Shown one piece after another: positions 1 through 7,452 of a DNA stretch of 64,000 nt; position 1 is the first letter of the stretch; the number at the start of each line of letters is the position of its first letter. The notes below the pieces were generated by a model. That model saw only the letters and a program-made list of their open reading frames with translations, made no database searches and was not told the DNA's origin. Source of the DNA: Bordetella genomosp. 13 (GTDB lineage: Bacteria; Pseudomonadota; Gammaproteobacteria; Burkholderiales; Burkholderiaceae_B); contig NZ_VEHL01000014.1 in assembly GCF_007679965.1 (NCBI RefSeq), positions 1 to 64,000 on the forward strand. Reading direction: 5' to 3'. A program made the position numbers and the translations under genes.

Positions 1-1
1 A

Positions 2-307
2 CAGCGCCAGCTGCGCGCCCAGTGGCTGCACACCTGCGACGAGCGCGCCATCCTGGCCAGCTTCGACGGTTTCCATATGGACGACGTGCATGCCGACCTG
101 CCGTCGTTGAAGGTTCCCGCGCTGCTGATCACCGCTGCGCGCGGCGACGTGGTGCAGGACGAAGACGTGGCCGAGATCCAGCGACTGGCGCCGGGCACGA
201 AGCACGTGCGCGTGGCCGAGGCCGGGCACATGATTCCCTGGGACAACGAAGAGGGCTTCTATCAGGCCTTCGGCGCGTTCCTGGGCGCGGCGCTGCCGCC
301 GCGCTAG
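2..307 (+). CDS. nicD: N-formylmaleamate deformylase NicD, C-terminal part (partial at window edge)
   Basis: Only the last 101 residues are in the window; the start lies upstream. The reading frame is open from base 2 and ends at TAG 305-307. The segment has the end of an alpha/beta-hydrolase fold: a strand with the acid-loop region (LLITAARGDVVQDED) and the catalytic-His motif AGHMIPWDNEEGF. The assignment as NicD, which hydrolyses N-formylmaleamate to maleamate and formate in the cytoplasm, rests mainly on context: nicX starts 24 bp downstream and nicF follows, as in known nicotinate clusters. As a lone fragment it could only be called an alpha/beta hydrolase. Confidence 0.75.
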   Translation, partial: QRQLRAQWLHTCDERAILASFDGFHMDDVHADLPSLKVPALLITAARGDVVQDEDVAEIQRLAPGTKHVRVAEAGHMIPWDNEEGFYQAFGAFLGAALPPR

Positions 308-331
308 ACCCATTCCACACAGGAGCACGAC

Positions 332-1390
332 ATGCCAGTCAGCGACTACGCCATGATCGAAGCCTGGAAAGAGGTGCTGACCCTGTCCCGCCTGGAAGCG
401 GGGCAGACCGTCACCATCCTGACCGGGGCGACCACCCATCCCCAGACCCTGTCGGCCGCGCTGATCGCGGCGCAGTCGCTGGGCGCCATCGTCAACCGCC
501 TGGACCTGCCGCCCGTCAACGGCGAGAAGGCCCTGAGCCGCGACACGCTTGCCTACCTGGGCACCACGCCGCTGACGGGCAACAAGGCCGCCATCGCGGC
601 GCTGAAGGCCAGCGACCTGGTGCTGGACCTGATGACGCTGTTGTTTTCGCCCGAGCAGCACGACATCCTGGCGGGCGGCACCAAGATCCTGCTGGCGGTG
701 GAGCCGCCCGAGATCCTGGCGCGGATGGTGCCCACCGCCGCCGACCGCGAGCGCGTGAGGGCCGCGTCCGCCCGCATCGCCGCCGCCAAGACCATGCACG
801 TGACCTCGCCGGCCGGCACCGACGTGCGATTCAAGCTGGGCGAGTTCCCGGCCATCAGCGAGTACGGCTACGTCGACGAGCCCGGGCGCTGGGACCACTG
901 GCCCAGCGGCTTCTCGCTGACCTGGCCCGACGAGGGCAGCGCGGAAGGAACGATCGTGATCGATCGCGGCGACATCCTGCTGCCGCAGAAAAGCTATGTG
1001 AACGAACCCATCCGGCTGACGGTGCAAGCCGGCTACGCCACGCGCATCGAGGGCGGCATCGATGCCGAACTGCTCAGCGAATACATGGCCTCGTTCAACG
1101 ACCCGGAAGGGTATGCGATCTCGCACATCGGCTGGGGGCTGCAGCCTCGCGCCAGCTGGACCACGCTGTCGCTGTACGACCGCGAGGCCACCATCGGCAT
1201 GGACGCGCGCGCCTTCGAGGGCAACTTCCTGTTCTCGCTGGGCCCCAACAACGAGGCCGGCGGCAGCCGCACCACGGCCTGCCACATCGACATCCCGCTG
1301 CGCCGCTGCACCGTGCGGCTGGACGGCGACACCATGGTGGAGAACGGCAAGGTGCTGTATCCGCCGCAACACACAGGAGCCCAGGCATGA
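332..1390 (+). CDS. nicX: 2,5-dihydroxypyridine 5,6-dioxygenase NicX
   Basis: This 352-residue protein opens the pyridine ring of 2,5-dihydroxypyridine to give N-formylmaleamate, the central step of aerobic nicotinate degradation. It aligns from memory along its whole length with Pseudomonas putida NicX, including the blocks LLAVEPPEILARM, EYGYVDEPGRWDHWPSGF and ISHIGWGLQPR. The Fe(II) ligands reported for NicX (His265, His318, Asp320) fall at exactly the same numbers here, in SHIG and CHID. An AGGAG ribosome site precedes the ATG. The stop overlaps the nicF start as ATGA, so the two are probably translationally coupled. Confidence 0.95.
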   Translation: MPVSDYAMIEAWKEVLTLSRLEAGQTVTILTGATTHPQTLSAALIAAQSLGAIVNRLDLPPVNGEKALSRDTLAYLGTTPLTGNKAAIAALKASDLVLDLMTLLFSPEQHDILAGGTKILLAVEPPEILARMVPTAADRERVRAASARIAAAKTMHVTSPAGTDVRFKLGEFPAISEYGYVDEPGRWDHWPSGFSLTWPDEGSAEGTIVIDRGDILLPQKSYVNEPIRLTVQAGYATRIEGGIDAELLSEYMASFNDPEGYAISHIGWGLQPRASWTTLSLYDREATIGMDARAFEGNFLFSLGPNNEAGGSRTTACHIDIPLRRCTVRLDGDTMVENGKVLYPPQHTGAQA

Positions 1391-2025
1391 CCCAGACCGC
1401 ACAGACCGCCGAGACCGAGGTCTATCGCCGGCAGAGCTTCGGCACCCCGCTGCCGCTATCGGCCCCGTACGGCCTGCTGATCGTGGACTTCGTCAACGGC
1501 TTCGCCGACCCGGCCGTGTTCGGCGGCGGCAACATCCGGCCGGCCATCGACCGCACCGTGGGCCTGCTGCAGGCCGCGCGCGAGCGCAAATGGCCGGTGG
1601 CCCACAGCCGCATCGTCTACGCCGACGACGACGCCGACGCCAACGTGTTCTCGCTGAAGGTGCCGGGCATGCTGGGGCTGAAGGAGGCCGTGCACAACAG
1701 CGCCATCGTGCCCGAGCTGACACCCGCGGACGGCGAGCTGGTGGTGCGCAAGACCGTGCCGTCCGCGTTCTTCGGCACGGGGCTGTCGGCCTGGCTGTCG
1801 TTCCATGGCGTGCAGACGCTGCTGGTGGCGGGCGCCGTCACCAGCGGTTGCGTGCGGGCCAGCGTGGTGGACGCCATGCAGTATGGCTTCCGGCCGCTGG
1901 TGGTGACCGACTGCGTGGGCGATCGCGCCATCGGCCCGCACGAGGCCAACCTGTTCGACATGGAGCAGAAATACGCGGCGCTGATGGCGCGCGACGAAGC
2001 GCTGGCGGCAACCCGGGCGGGATAG
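1387..2025 (+). CDS. nicF: maleamate amidohydrolase NicF
   Basis: A 212-residue isochorismatase-fold (cysteine hydrolase) protein. It would deamidate maleamate to maleate, the step after NicX and NicD. The expected triad is visible: Asp34 (LIVDFVNGF), Lys122 (VVRKTVPSAF) and Cys155 (VTSGCVRAS), with the cis-peptide region just before the Cys. The N-terminal EVYRRQSFG block is typical of NicF. Its ATG overlaps the nicX stop by 4 bp. The maleate isomerase gene nicE does not follow, so the cluster either ends here or has nicE elsewhere. Confidence 0.92.
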   Translation: MTQTAQTAETEVYRRQSFGTPLPLSAPYGLLIVDFVNGFADPAVFGGGNIRPAIDRTVGLLQAARERKWPVAHSRIVYADDDADANVFSLKVPGMLGLKEAVHNSAIVPELTPADGELVVRKTVPSAFFGTGLSAWLSFHGVQTLLVAGAVTSGCVRASVVDAMQYGFRPLVVTDCVGDRAIGPHEANLFDMEQKYAALMARDEALAATRAG

Positions 2026-2132
2026 GGGACAAGGGCGGCGGGCGACGGCGTGACTCTGCGTGCTTCTCCGGCGCCGCGTGGGCTTGCCTGGCCGTTTGCC
2101 GACGGCGGTCGGCCCGCGGGATCGCGGCTCGC

Positions 2133-3248
2133 TTATGCTGCGCCGGGCCGGACCGCCTGGTCGTCCTCGAGCAGGCGCCCGGCCCTGGACGACAGCGCCG
2201 CCCCCGCGCGGTGATAGCCCACGACGCTGGCCACGCTGGCGTGGCCCGTCAGCGCCATGGTCTCGCCCAACGGCAATTCCTGGCGGCCCGCCTCGGTGAC
2301 GAAGCCCGAGCGCAGGCTGTGGGCAGCGTAGTCGCCCTGCAATCCGGCCAGCGCGGCGCGCTGCTGCACGATCTTGCGCACGGCCTCGGCGCCCAGCCCT
2401 GGTCCGACCACGCCGCCACGCCGCACGCGGCGGAACAGCGGCCCCTCGGTGATGCCGGCGGCCGTCAGCCACGCCTGCAGGGCCACGGCCGCCCGGCCCA
2501 CCACGGGCTTGTGGCTGTCGGCGCGCTGCGCGCCTTCCTGGTTGGTCTTCGACATTCCCATCGTGTAGAGAAACCCCTCGGGCACGCGCCGCGTGTTCTC
2601 CAGGGTGGCGCGCACCACTTCCGAGCGGCGGCGTCCGCCGCTGGCCCAGGCGAACAGCAGCAGCGCGCGGTCGCGCAGGCCGATCAGCGAGTCGTCGCAG
2701 GTGGCCAGCAATTGTTCCAGCGGTTCCTTGGTCAACGCTTCCTTGCGCGCCGGCTGGACGCCGCGCTTGGCATAGGCGCTGCGCGTGCGCGCCATGACGG
2801 TCTGCACGGCGCGGCTGCGGCAGGGATTGGGCAGCTCCTTGGCTTCGTGCGCTTCGGACAGCACGGCCAGGCGGTGCCGCACCGTGGCCAGCGTGAACGG
2901 CCCCGGCCTGCGCTTGACGCGTGCGGCCACCAGCGCCGCGTCGATCTCCTCGGGCAGGTCATGGACCCGTTGCGCACCCTGGGCGTGTTCGACGTGGTCG
3001 GCGATGAATTGCAGCACGGTGGCGACCGGCAGCGGCAGGTGGAACGGCTGCCCCAGACGCAGCTGATGCCAGGCCGCCCAGTACTGAATGGCCGAGCGGT
3101 AGGCCGCGACGGTGTTCTGCGAACTGCCTTCGCGCAGCAAGGCGCGGATCGACGGACCGCTGGCGTGCAGGGCGGTCGACAGGGCGCTGCCCTCGGCCCG
3201 AGGCGCGATGGCGGCTTCGAACGGCGAGGAACCGGCTTTTTTCGTCAC
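2133..3248 (-). CDS. tyrosine-type site-specific recombinase/integrase
   Basis: A 371-residue tyrosine recombinase with a core-binding N-terminal half (SSQNTVAAYRSAIQYWAAW) and a complete catalytic set, numbered from the GTG: Arg207 (GRRRSEV), Lys234 (GMSKTN), His310 and Arg313 (AHSLRSGF), His336 (TGHAS) and Tyr345 (VVGYHR). The chosen GTG at 3248 has GGAG eight bases upstream; a TTG at 3266 would add six residues but lacks such a site. It is divergent from a KfrA-like gene across an AT-rich, dyad-rich region. It has no other phage genes around it, so it may be an integrase remnant or a resident recombinase. Its target site is unknown. Confidence 0.88.
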   Translation of the reverse strand: MTKKAGSSPFEAAIAPRAEGSALSTALHASGPSIRALLREGSSQNTVAAYRSAIQYWAAWHQLRLGQPFHLPLPVATVLQFIADHVEHAQGAQRVHDLPEEIDAALVAARVKRRPGPFTLATVRHRLAVLSEAHEAKELPNPCRSRAVQTVMARTRSAYAKRGVQPARKEALTKEPLEQLLATCDDSLIGLRDRALLLFAWASGGRRRSEVVRATLENTRRVPEGFLYTMGMSKTNQEGAQRADSHKPVVGRAAVALQAWLTAAGITEGPLFRRVRRGGVVGPGLGAEAVRKIVQQRAALAGLQGDYAAHSLRSGFVTEAGRQELPLGETMALTGHASVASVVGYHRAGAALSSRAGRLLEDDQAVRPGAA

Positions 3249-3275
3249 TGAATCTGCTCCAGGCAAGGTGTTGTA

Positions 3276-3312
3276 TCAGATAATATGTATGCTGTATTAT
3301 GTAATACATATT
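3276..3312. promoter_or_regulatory. AT-rich nested inverted repeats upstream of the recombinase gene
   Basis: Two nested perfect dyads are visible. TGTATTATGTAATACA (3293-3308) is a 7-bp inverted repeat around TG. AATATGTAT (3282-3290) pairs with ATACATATT (3304-3312). The block is strikingly AT-rich for this genome and lies 28-64 bp before the recombinase start. It could be a promoter/operator or a recombinase binding site. Its TTATGTAAT segment resembles a XerD half-site, but the other half does not match dif. Confidence 0.5.
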
Positions 3313-3317
3313 TGACC

Positions 3318-3354
3318 AATAAGAGCGGATAACTTTCAATTATCCGTCCTTATT
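3318..3354. promoter_or_regulatory. 37-bp near-perfect palindrome between the recombinase and kfrA-like genes
   Basis: Two 15-bp arms, AATAAGAGCGGATAA (3318-3332) and TTATCCGTCCTTATT (3340-3354), are inverted copies with two mismatches (AG versus GA) around a 7-bp spacer. This geometry fits a KfrA-type autoregulatory operator. It equally fits a tyrosine-recombinase core site, where inverted arms flank a 6-8 bp crossover. A shorter dyad, GGTACG (3361-3366) with CGTACC (3375-3380), follows before the kfrA-like start. Which protein binds is not known. Confidence 0.55.
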
Positions 3355-3407
3355 CTACGCGGTACGTTCGTTGGCGTACCCACTCCCACGTCCAGCTGGA
3401 GAAAACC

Positions 3408-4574
3408 ATGGCCCGAGGCATCACCGATCAAGACGTGTGGGCGGCCGCCGACGCTGTGCTGCGCGATGGGGAGCAGCCCACGATCGAGCGCGTGCGTCTG
3501 CACCTGGGTCGCGGATCGCCCAATACCGTCGGCCCGCATCTCAAGGCCTGGTTCAGGCAGCTCAGCGAGCGCCATTCGCGGCTGGGCGGGGCGCAGCAGG
3601 GCACGGCGGGCGGCTTGCCCGAGCCCCTGCTGCGCGCGGCGGCCGGCCTTTGGGAGACGGCCCTGGCCAGCGCGCATGACGCTTGGGCCGACGCCGCGGC
3701 GCAGGAGCGCGCGGCCGTGGCCAAGCAGCGCGAGTACGTCGATGCCGATCGCGCGGCGCTGCGGCAGGAGCGGGATCGCCTGCAGGCGCGCGAGACCGAT
3801 CTGCTGGCCGCGGCCGACACGGCCCGCGAACAGGCCGCAGCCGCGGAAACCCGCCTGCGGGCGGCCGAGGCCCAGGTGCGCGATGGCGCGGCGGCGCTGA
3901 AAGACATGACGCTACAGCTGGCCGCCGCCCGCGAACGCGAGACGGCCCTGCAGCAGACCTTGCAAGCCAATCAGGCGGCCTACCAGGAAGCCCTGGCCAA
4001 GGCCGAGGCGCGCCATGCCACGCACGAGCGCCGCTGGTTGAGCGAGCTGGACGACTTGCGCCAGGCGCTGAAGAAAAGCGGGGAAGAGCAGGAGCGCGCC
4101 CGCAAGGCCGCGGATGCCACAGCCGCCACACTACGCGGGAATATCGAACAGGCGCGGTCCGACGTGGATGCTCAGTCGCAACGCGCACAGGCGGCCGAGG
4201 CCACGGTGCAGACCCTGGTCGCGCAGCTGGACGCCAGCCTTGCCGCCGCCGAGACCGAGCGTGCGCTGCGCAACGACACCGCCACGCAGATGCTCGGCCA
4301 GATCGGCAGCCTGAATGATCAACTGGCGGCGCGCGACCGGCAGATCGATCGCTTGCTGGCGCAACTGGCGGCGCGTAAGTTGGAGGTCCGTTCGCCAGCG
4401 GACCCGGCGCCGTCCGAAGCGAACACCGAAGCCGTGGCCAAGGAGGCAACTCTGGTAGTAGCGGAAAGGGCGGCCAAGCCTGACCAACCGCTTACGCGGT
4501 CGGGCATACGCCGTCAGCCTGCCAAGCGTGCCAGTTTGCGCCGCAAGCCGCCGACGCCGGGACGCAAGTCTTGA
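3408..4574 (+). CDS. KfrA-like coiled-coil DNA-binding protein
   Basis: A 388-residue protein. The N-terminal 115 residues (GITDQDVWAAADAVLRDGEQPTIERVR, GSPNTVGPHLKAW) match the helix-turn-helix DNA-binding domain of plasmid KfrA proteins. About residues 100-330 form a long Ala/Glu/Arg/Gln-rich heptad-like coiled coil, followed by a short basic tail. KfrA of IncP plasmids binds its own promoter and supports plasmid maintenance. Here the gene is chromosomal in appearance and divergent from a tyrosine recombinase. The pair may come from an integrated element. A GGAG site precedes the ATG. A role in recombination or nucleoid structure is inference. Confidence 0.82.
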   Translation: MARGITDQDVWAAADAVLRDGEQPTIERVRLHLGRGSPNTVGPHLKAWFRQLSERHSRLGGAQQGTAGGLPEPLLRAAAGLWETALASAHDAWADAAAQERAAVAKQREYVDADRAALRQERDRLQARETDLLAAADTAREQAAAAETRLRAAEAQVRDGAAALKDMTLQLAAARERETALQQTLQANQAAYQEALAKAEARHATHERRWLSELDDLRQALKKSGEEQERARKAADATAATLRGNIEQARSDVDAQSQRAQAAEATVQTLVAQLDASLAAAETERALRNDTATQMLGQIGSLNDQLAARDRQIDRLLAQLAARKLEVRSPADPAPSEANTEAVAKEATLVVAERAAKPDQPLTRSGIRRQPAKRASLRRKPPTPGRKS

Positions 4575-4598
4575 CACCCGTTTGCCCCTCGATGCGAC

Positions 4599-5726
4599 TC
4601 ACCGCGAAGCCGGCGAGCAGGCCTCCCAGCGGGCCGGCGAGAATACCTGCGCCATCTCCAACCCGCCTCGGTCAAGAATCAGGTCGGCCAATATCTCTCC
4701 CACAGCCGGCGCGATCTGGAACCCCCCGCCCGAGAACCCGAACGCATGCAGCAGCCGAGGCTCCCGCGCGCTGGACCCGATCACCGGATTCTTGTCGCTG
4801 AAATACCCCTCGATCCCCGACCAGCAGCGGATCACCGCGGCATGCCGCAATGACGGCAGGATGGCCGGCGCCACCCGCCCAAGCTCCGCCATCGCCTCGC
4901 GTCCCGGCCGGCTGCGGTCGCCGGGCAGGGCGACGCCGTAGCCGCCGCCCATCACCACGTTGCCGCGCGCCACCTGCCGCGCATAGAACCCGCCGCCTTC
5001 CACGCCGAGCGACACGCCGATCTGCGGCGCCAGGGGCTCGGTCACCAGCATCGTCGGGCACTTGACCTGCAACGGCAGCGCATCGCCGAACCAGCCCGCG
5101 ACCTTGCCGCCCCAGGCGCCCGCCGCATTGACGACGCGCGCCGCGCGGATGCGGCGCCCGTCGGCGGCCGCCAGCAGCAAGTCCTGGCCCAACGCGTCCA
5201 CGTGCTCGATGGCGCAGTGCTCCAGCAGCACCGCGCCCGCCCGGACCGCCGCGCGAGCGAACGCCGGCCCCACCAGGCGCGGGTTCGCCTGGCCGTCCTC
5301 GGGGCACAGCGAGCCTCCCACCACATCGGGCCCCAGCGCGGGATAGCGGCGCCGCAGCGCCGCGCCCTCGATGATCTCCAGCCCGAGATCGAACTGCCGC
5401 ACCTTGTCGCGATACGCGATCAGCTTCTCCAGGTCCGCCTGCGAGCGGGCCAGCTTGAGGTGCCCACTGCGCACGTACTCCGCGTCGGTGCCCACCAGGC
5501 TTGCCAGCTTTGGCCAGATGCGATGCGCCCGTTGCGCGATGTGCAGTTGGGCGATGGAACGCCCCTGGCGGCGCACGCCGCCGAAATTCACGCCGCTGGC
5601 GCGTGCGCCGCTGACGCCGCGCTCGATCAGCACCGTGGGCACGCCCGCCTGGCGCAGCGCCAACGCCGCGCTGGCCCCGACCAGGCCCGCGCCGATGATG
5701 GCGACCTCCGTCTCGAACGTCGTCAT
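4599..5726 (-). CDS. FAD-dependent oxidoreductase, DAO family (opine/HCN oxidase beta-type subunit, HcnC/OoxB-like)
   Basis: A 375-residue D-amino-acid-oxidase-type flavoprotein. The dinucleotide-binding motif AIIGAGLVGASAA is at residues 9-21. The C-terminal GFSGGGFQIAPAVGE block closes the FAD fold. Such subunits oxidise secondary or primary amines, sending electrons to partner flavin and iron-sulfur subunits, as in opine oxidase or hydrogen cyanide synthase. The two partners are encoded just upstream, and this start overlaps the stop of the larger one (ATGA at 5723-5726). It is the last gene of the hyu operon. The substrate is not shown by the sequence. Confidence 0.85.
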   Translation of the reverse strand: MTTFETEVAIIGAGLVGASAALALRQAGVPTVLIERGVSGARASGVNFGGVRRQGRSIAQLHIAQRAHRIWPKLASLVGTDAEYVRSGHLKLARSQADLEKLIAYRDKVRQFDLGLEIIEGAALRRRYPALGPDVVGGSLCPEDGQANPRLVGPAFARAAVRAGAVLLEHCAIEHVDALGQDLLLAAADGRRIRAARVVNAAGAWGGKVAGWFGDALPLQVKCPTMLVTEPLAPQIGVSLGVEGGGFYARQVARGNVVMGGGYGVALPGDRSRPGREAMAELGRVAPAILPSLRHAAVIRCWSGIEGYFSDKNPVIGSSAREPRLLHAFGFSGGGFQIAPAVGEILADLILDRGGLEMAQVFSPARWEACSPASR

Positions 5727-7165
5727 GATGGGGGGCCGCCCAGCGCCGTCAGTGGCAGCGGCTTGACCGGCGCCTGCCCGCGCAGCCGGCCGACGGCCGA
5801 CACCGGCAGCCCGCGCGACTGCGCCAGCAGCTCGGCCGCGCCGGCCTGGCACATGCGGCCCTGGCAGAGGCCCATGCCGATGCGCGTGATCGCCTTCAGG
5901 CGGTTCAGGTCGTCGATGTCGTACTGCGCCGCGGCCGCACGCAGCGCACCGGCGCGCACCGCTTCGCAACGGCATACCATCACGTCGTCGTCGCATGGGG
6001 CGTCGATGCCAGGCTGCGGAAACAGGCGGTCCAGTCCGGCACGGAACGCCACTAGCCGCGCCTGCCTGCGTCGGAGCGCCTGCACGCGCGCGGCGTCGAC
6101 CGCCACGCCGCTGTCGGCCAGCATGGCCAGCGCGGCCCGCTCGCCGGCGATCTCGGCCATGGCCGCGCCGCCGATGCCGGCGCCGTCGCCCGCCAGGTAC
6201 ACGCCCGCCGTCGAACTGCGGCCGTCGGCATCGCGGCGCGGCAGCCACGCGCGCTGCGCCGCGTCGAAGCCGAAGCTGCAGTCCAGCAGGTCGGCCAGCT
6301 GGGTTTCCGAACGCAGCCCGTGACCCACGGCCAACGCGTCGCAGGCGATGCGGTGCTGCTTACCGTCCAGCGTCACGCGCACGGCCTCGATGCGGTCCGT
6401 GCCTTGTGCGGCGTCCAGCCGCGCGCCGCGATGCAGCGGCACCCCATGGCCGCGCAGCCAGGCCATGTAGTACAGGCCCTTGGCCAGGGTGGCCGGCTGG
6501 CGCAGCAAGGCGGGCAGGGCGGCCGCGCGATTCACCTCGGGCGCGTTGTCCACGACCGCCTGCACCCGGGCGCCCGCGCGGGCGTATTGATAGGCCACCA
6601 GGTACAGCAACGGCCCCGTGCCCGCGAACACGATACGTGGCCCGAACACGCAGTGCTGGCTCTTGAGCGAAATCTGCGCGCCGCCTAGCGTATACACGCC
6701 GGGCAGAGTCCAGCCCGCGAAGGGCAGCACACGGTCCGTGGCCCCGGTGGCCAGCAGCACGTGGGTGTAGGGCACCGCGTCCAGGCTCTGGTCGGACGCC
6801 AGTTCAAGGTAACCGGGCCCCGCATTCCACACGGCGGTGGCCGGCCGGTAGTCCGCCTGGCTGCGCAGTTGCGCGCCCAGTTCATGGATGGCTTGCGCGC
6901 GCTTCCACTCGAAGCCATAGCGCTGGCGTGCGCTGGCGCGCTGCGGCTCGGCGCCCTGGCGATAGATCTGTCCGCCGGGCAGCGGCGCCTCGTCGATCAC
7001 CACGGGACGGACGCCATGGCGCAGCAAGGTGTGGGCGGCGCGCACGCCGGCCGGCCCGCCGCCCACCACGACCATGGACGGCGCCGCACCAGTGCCCGAT
7101 TCGCCAGGCGGGCGCGGCGCCAGCATGCCCGCCGCGCAGAGGTCCGAGTCGTCCATGCGGCTCAT
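5723..7165 (-). CDS. FAD/NAD(P)-binding oxidoreductase with C-terminal [2Fe-2S] domain (HcnB/OoxA-like alpha subunit)
   Basis: A 480-residue two-dinucleotide-fold flavoprotein. Residues about 28-45 carry the FAD motif VVVGGGPAGVRAA, and the Rossmann segment LLATGATDRVLPF follows. The C-terminal 90 residues carry a BFD-like iron-sulfur motif with MVCRCE and GMGLCQGRMC, seen in opine oxidase and HCN synthase alpha subunits. The start chosen (MSRMDD) overlaps the stop of the small ferredoxin-like gene. It probably assembles with the 4599-5726 and 7162-7452 products into an amine dehydrogenase complex. Confidence 0.87.
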   Translation of the reverse strand: MSRMDDSDLCAAGMLAPRPPGESGTGAAPSMVVVGGGPAGVRAAHTLLRHGVRPVVIDEAPLPGGQIYRQGAEPQRASARQRYGFEWKRAQAIHELGAQLRSQADYRPATAVWNAGPGYLELASDQSLDAVPYTHVLLATGATDRVLPFAGWTLPGVYTLGGAQISLKSQHCVFGPRIVFAGTGPLLYLVAYQYARAGARVQAVVDNAPEVNRAAALPALLRQPATLAKGLYYMAWLRGHGVPLHRGARLDAAQGTDRIEAVRVTLDGKQHRIACDALAVGHGLRSETQLADLLDCSFGFDAAQRAWLPRRDADGRSSTAGVYLAGDGAGIGGAAMAEIAGERAALAMLADSGVAVDAARVQALRRRQARLVAFRAGLDRLFPQPGIDAPCDDDVMVCRCEAVRAGALRAAAAQYDIDDLNRLKAITRIGMGLCQGRMCQAGAAELLAQSRGLPVSAVGRLRGQAPVKPLPLTALGGPPS

Positions 7166-7452
7166 GGCAGCGCTCCCGGCGGATGGCCGACCAGCGCCAT
7201 GCCGTCCTGCGCGAGCGTCGAACAGGCGCGCAGGCGCCGCCCGTCCACGCACTGCACCCAGCAGTCCTGGCACGCGCCCATCAGGCAGAAGCCCGCGCGG
7301 GGCGCGCCTTCCAGCGTCACGCGCAGATGGTCCTGCGCCAGCAGCAGGGCGGTCAGCACGGTGTCTCCCTGGCGGGCGGGAATCGGCCGGCCATTCCAGC
7401 TCAGGGTCAACGGGGCACTGGCGGGCCTGGACAAGCGGCGCAGCAACGGCAT
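7162..7452 (-). CDS. small (2Fe-2S)-binding subunit of opine/HCN-type oxidase (HcnA-like)
   Basis: A 96-residue ferredoxin-like protein. Cys56, Cys61, Cys64 and Cys77 have the plant-type [2Fe-2S] spacing (FCLMGACQDCW, then LRACST). Proteins of this size are the gamma subunit of opine oxidase, HCN synthase and related sarcosine-type dehydrogenases, relaying electrons from the flavin subunits. It overlaps both neighbours by ATGA and so is translationally coupled to them. The gene is easy to miss because a longer shadow frame covers it. Confidence 0.87.
   Translation of the reverse strand: MPLLRRLSRPASAPLTLSWNGRPIPARQGDTVLTALLLAQDHLRVTLEGAPRAGFCLMGACQDCWVQCVDGRRLRACSTLAQDGMALVGHPPGALP

Noticed and set aside
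22..2025. 667-residue open frame across nicD, nicX and nicF
   Set aside because: Only its last part is nicF; the rest is an Arg/His-rich shadow frame of nicD and nicX, typical of GC-rich DNA.
3282..3308. Possible second dif site beside the recombinase
   Set aside because: TTATGTAAT resembles a XerD half-site, but the XerC half and the 6-bp spacing do not match; the site at 38745 is far better.
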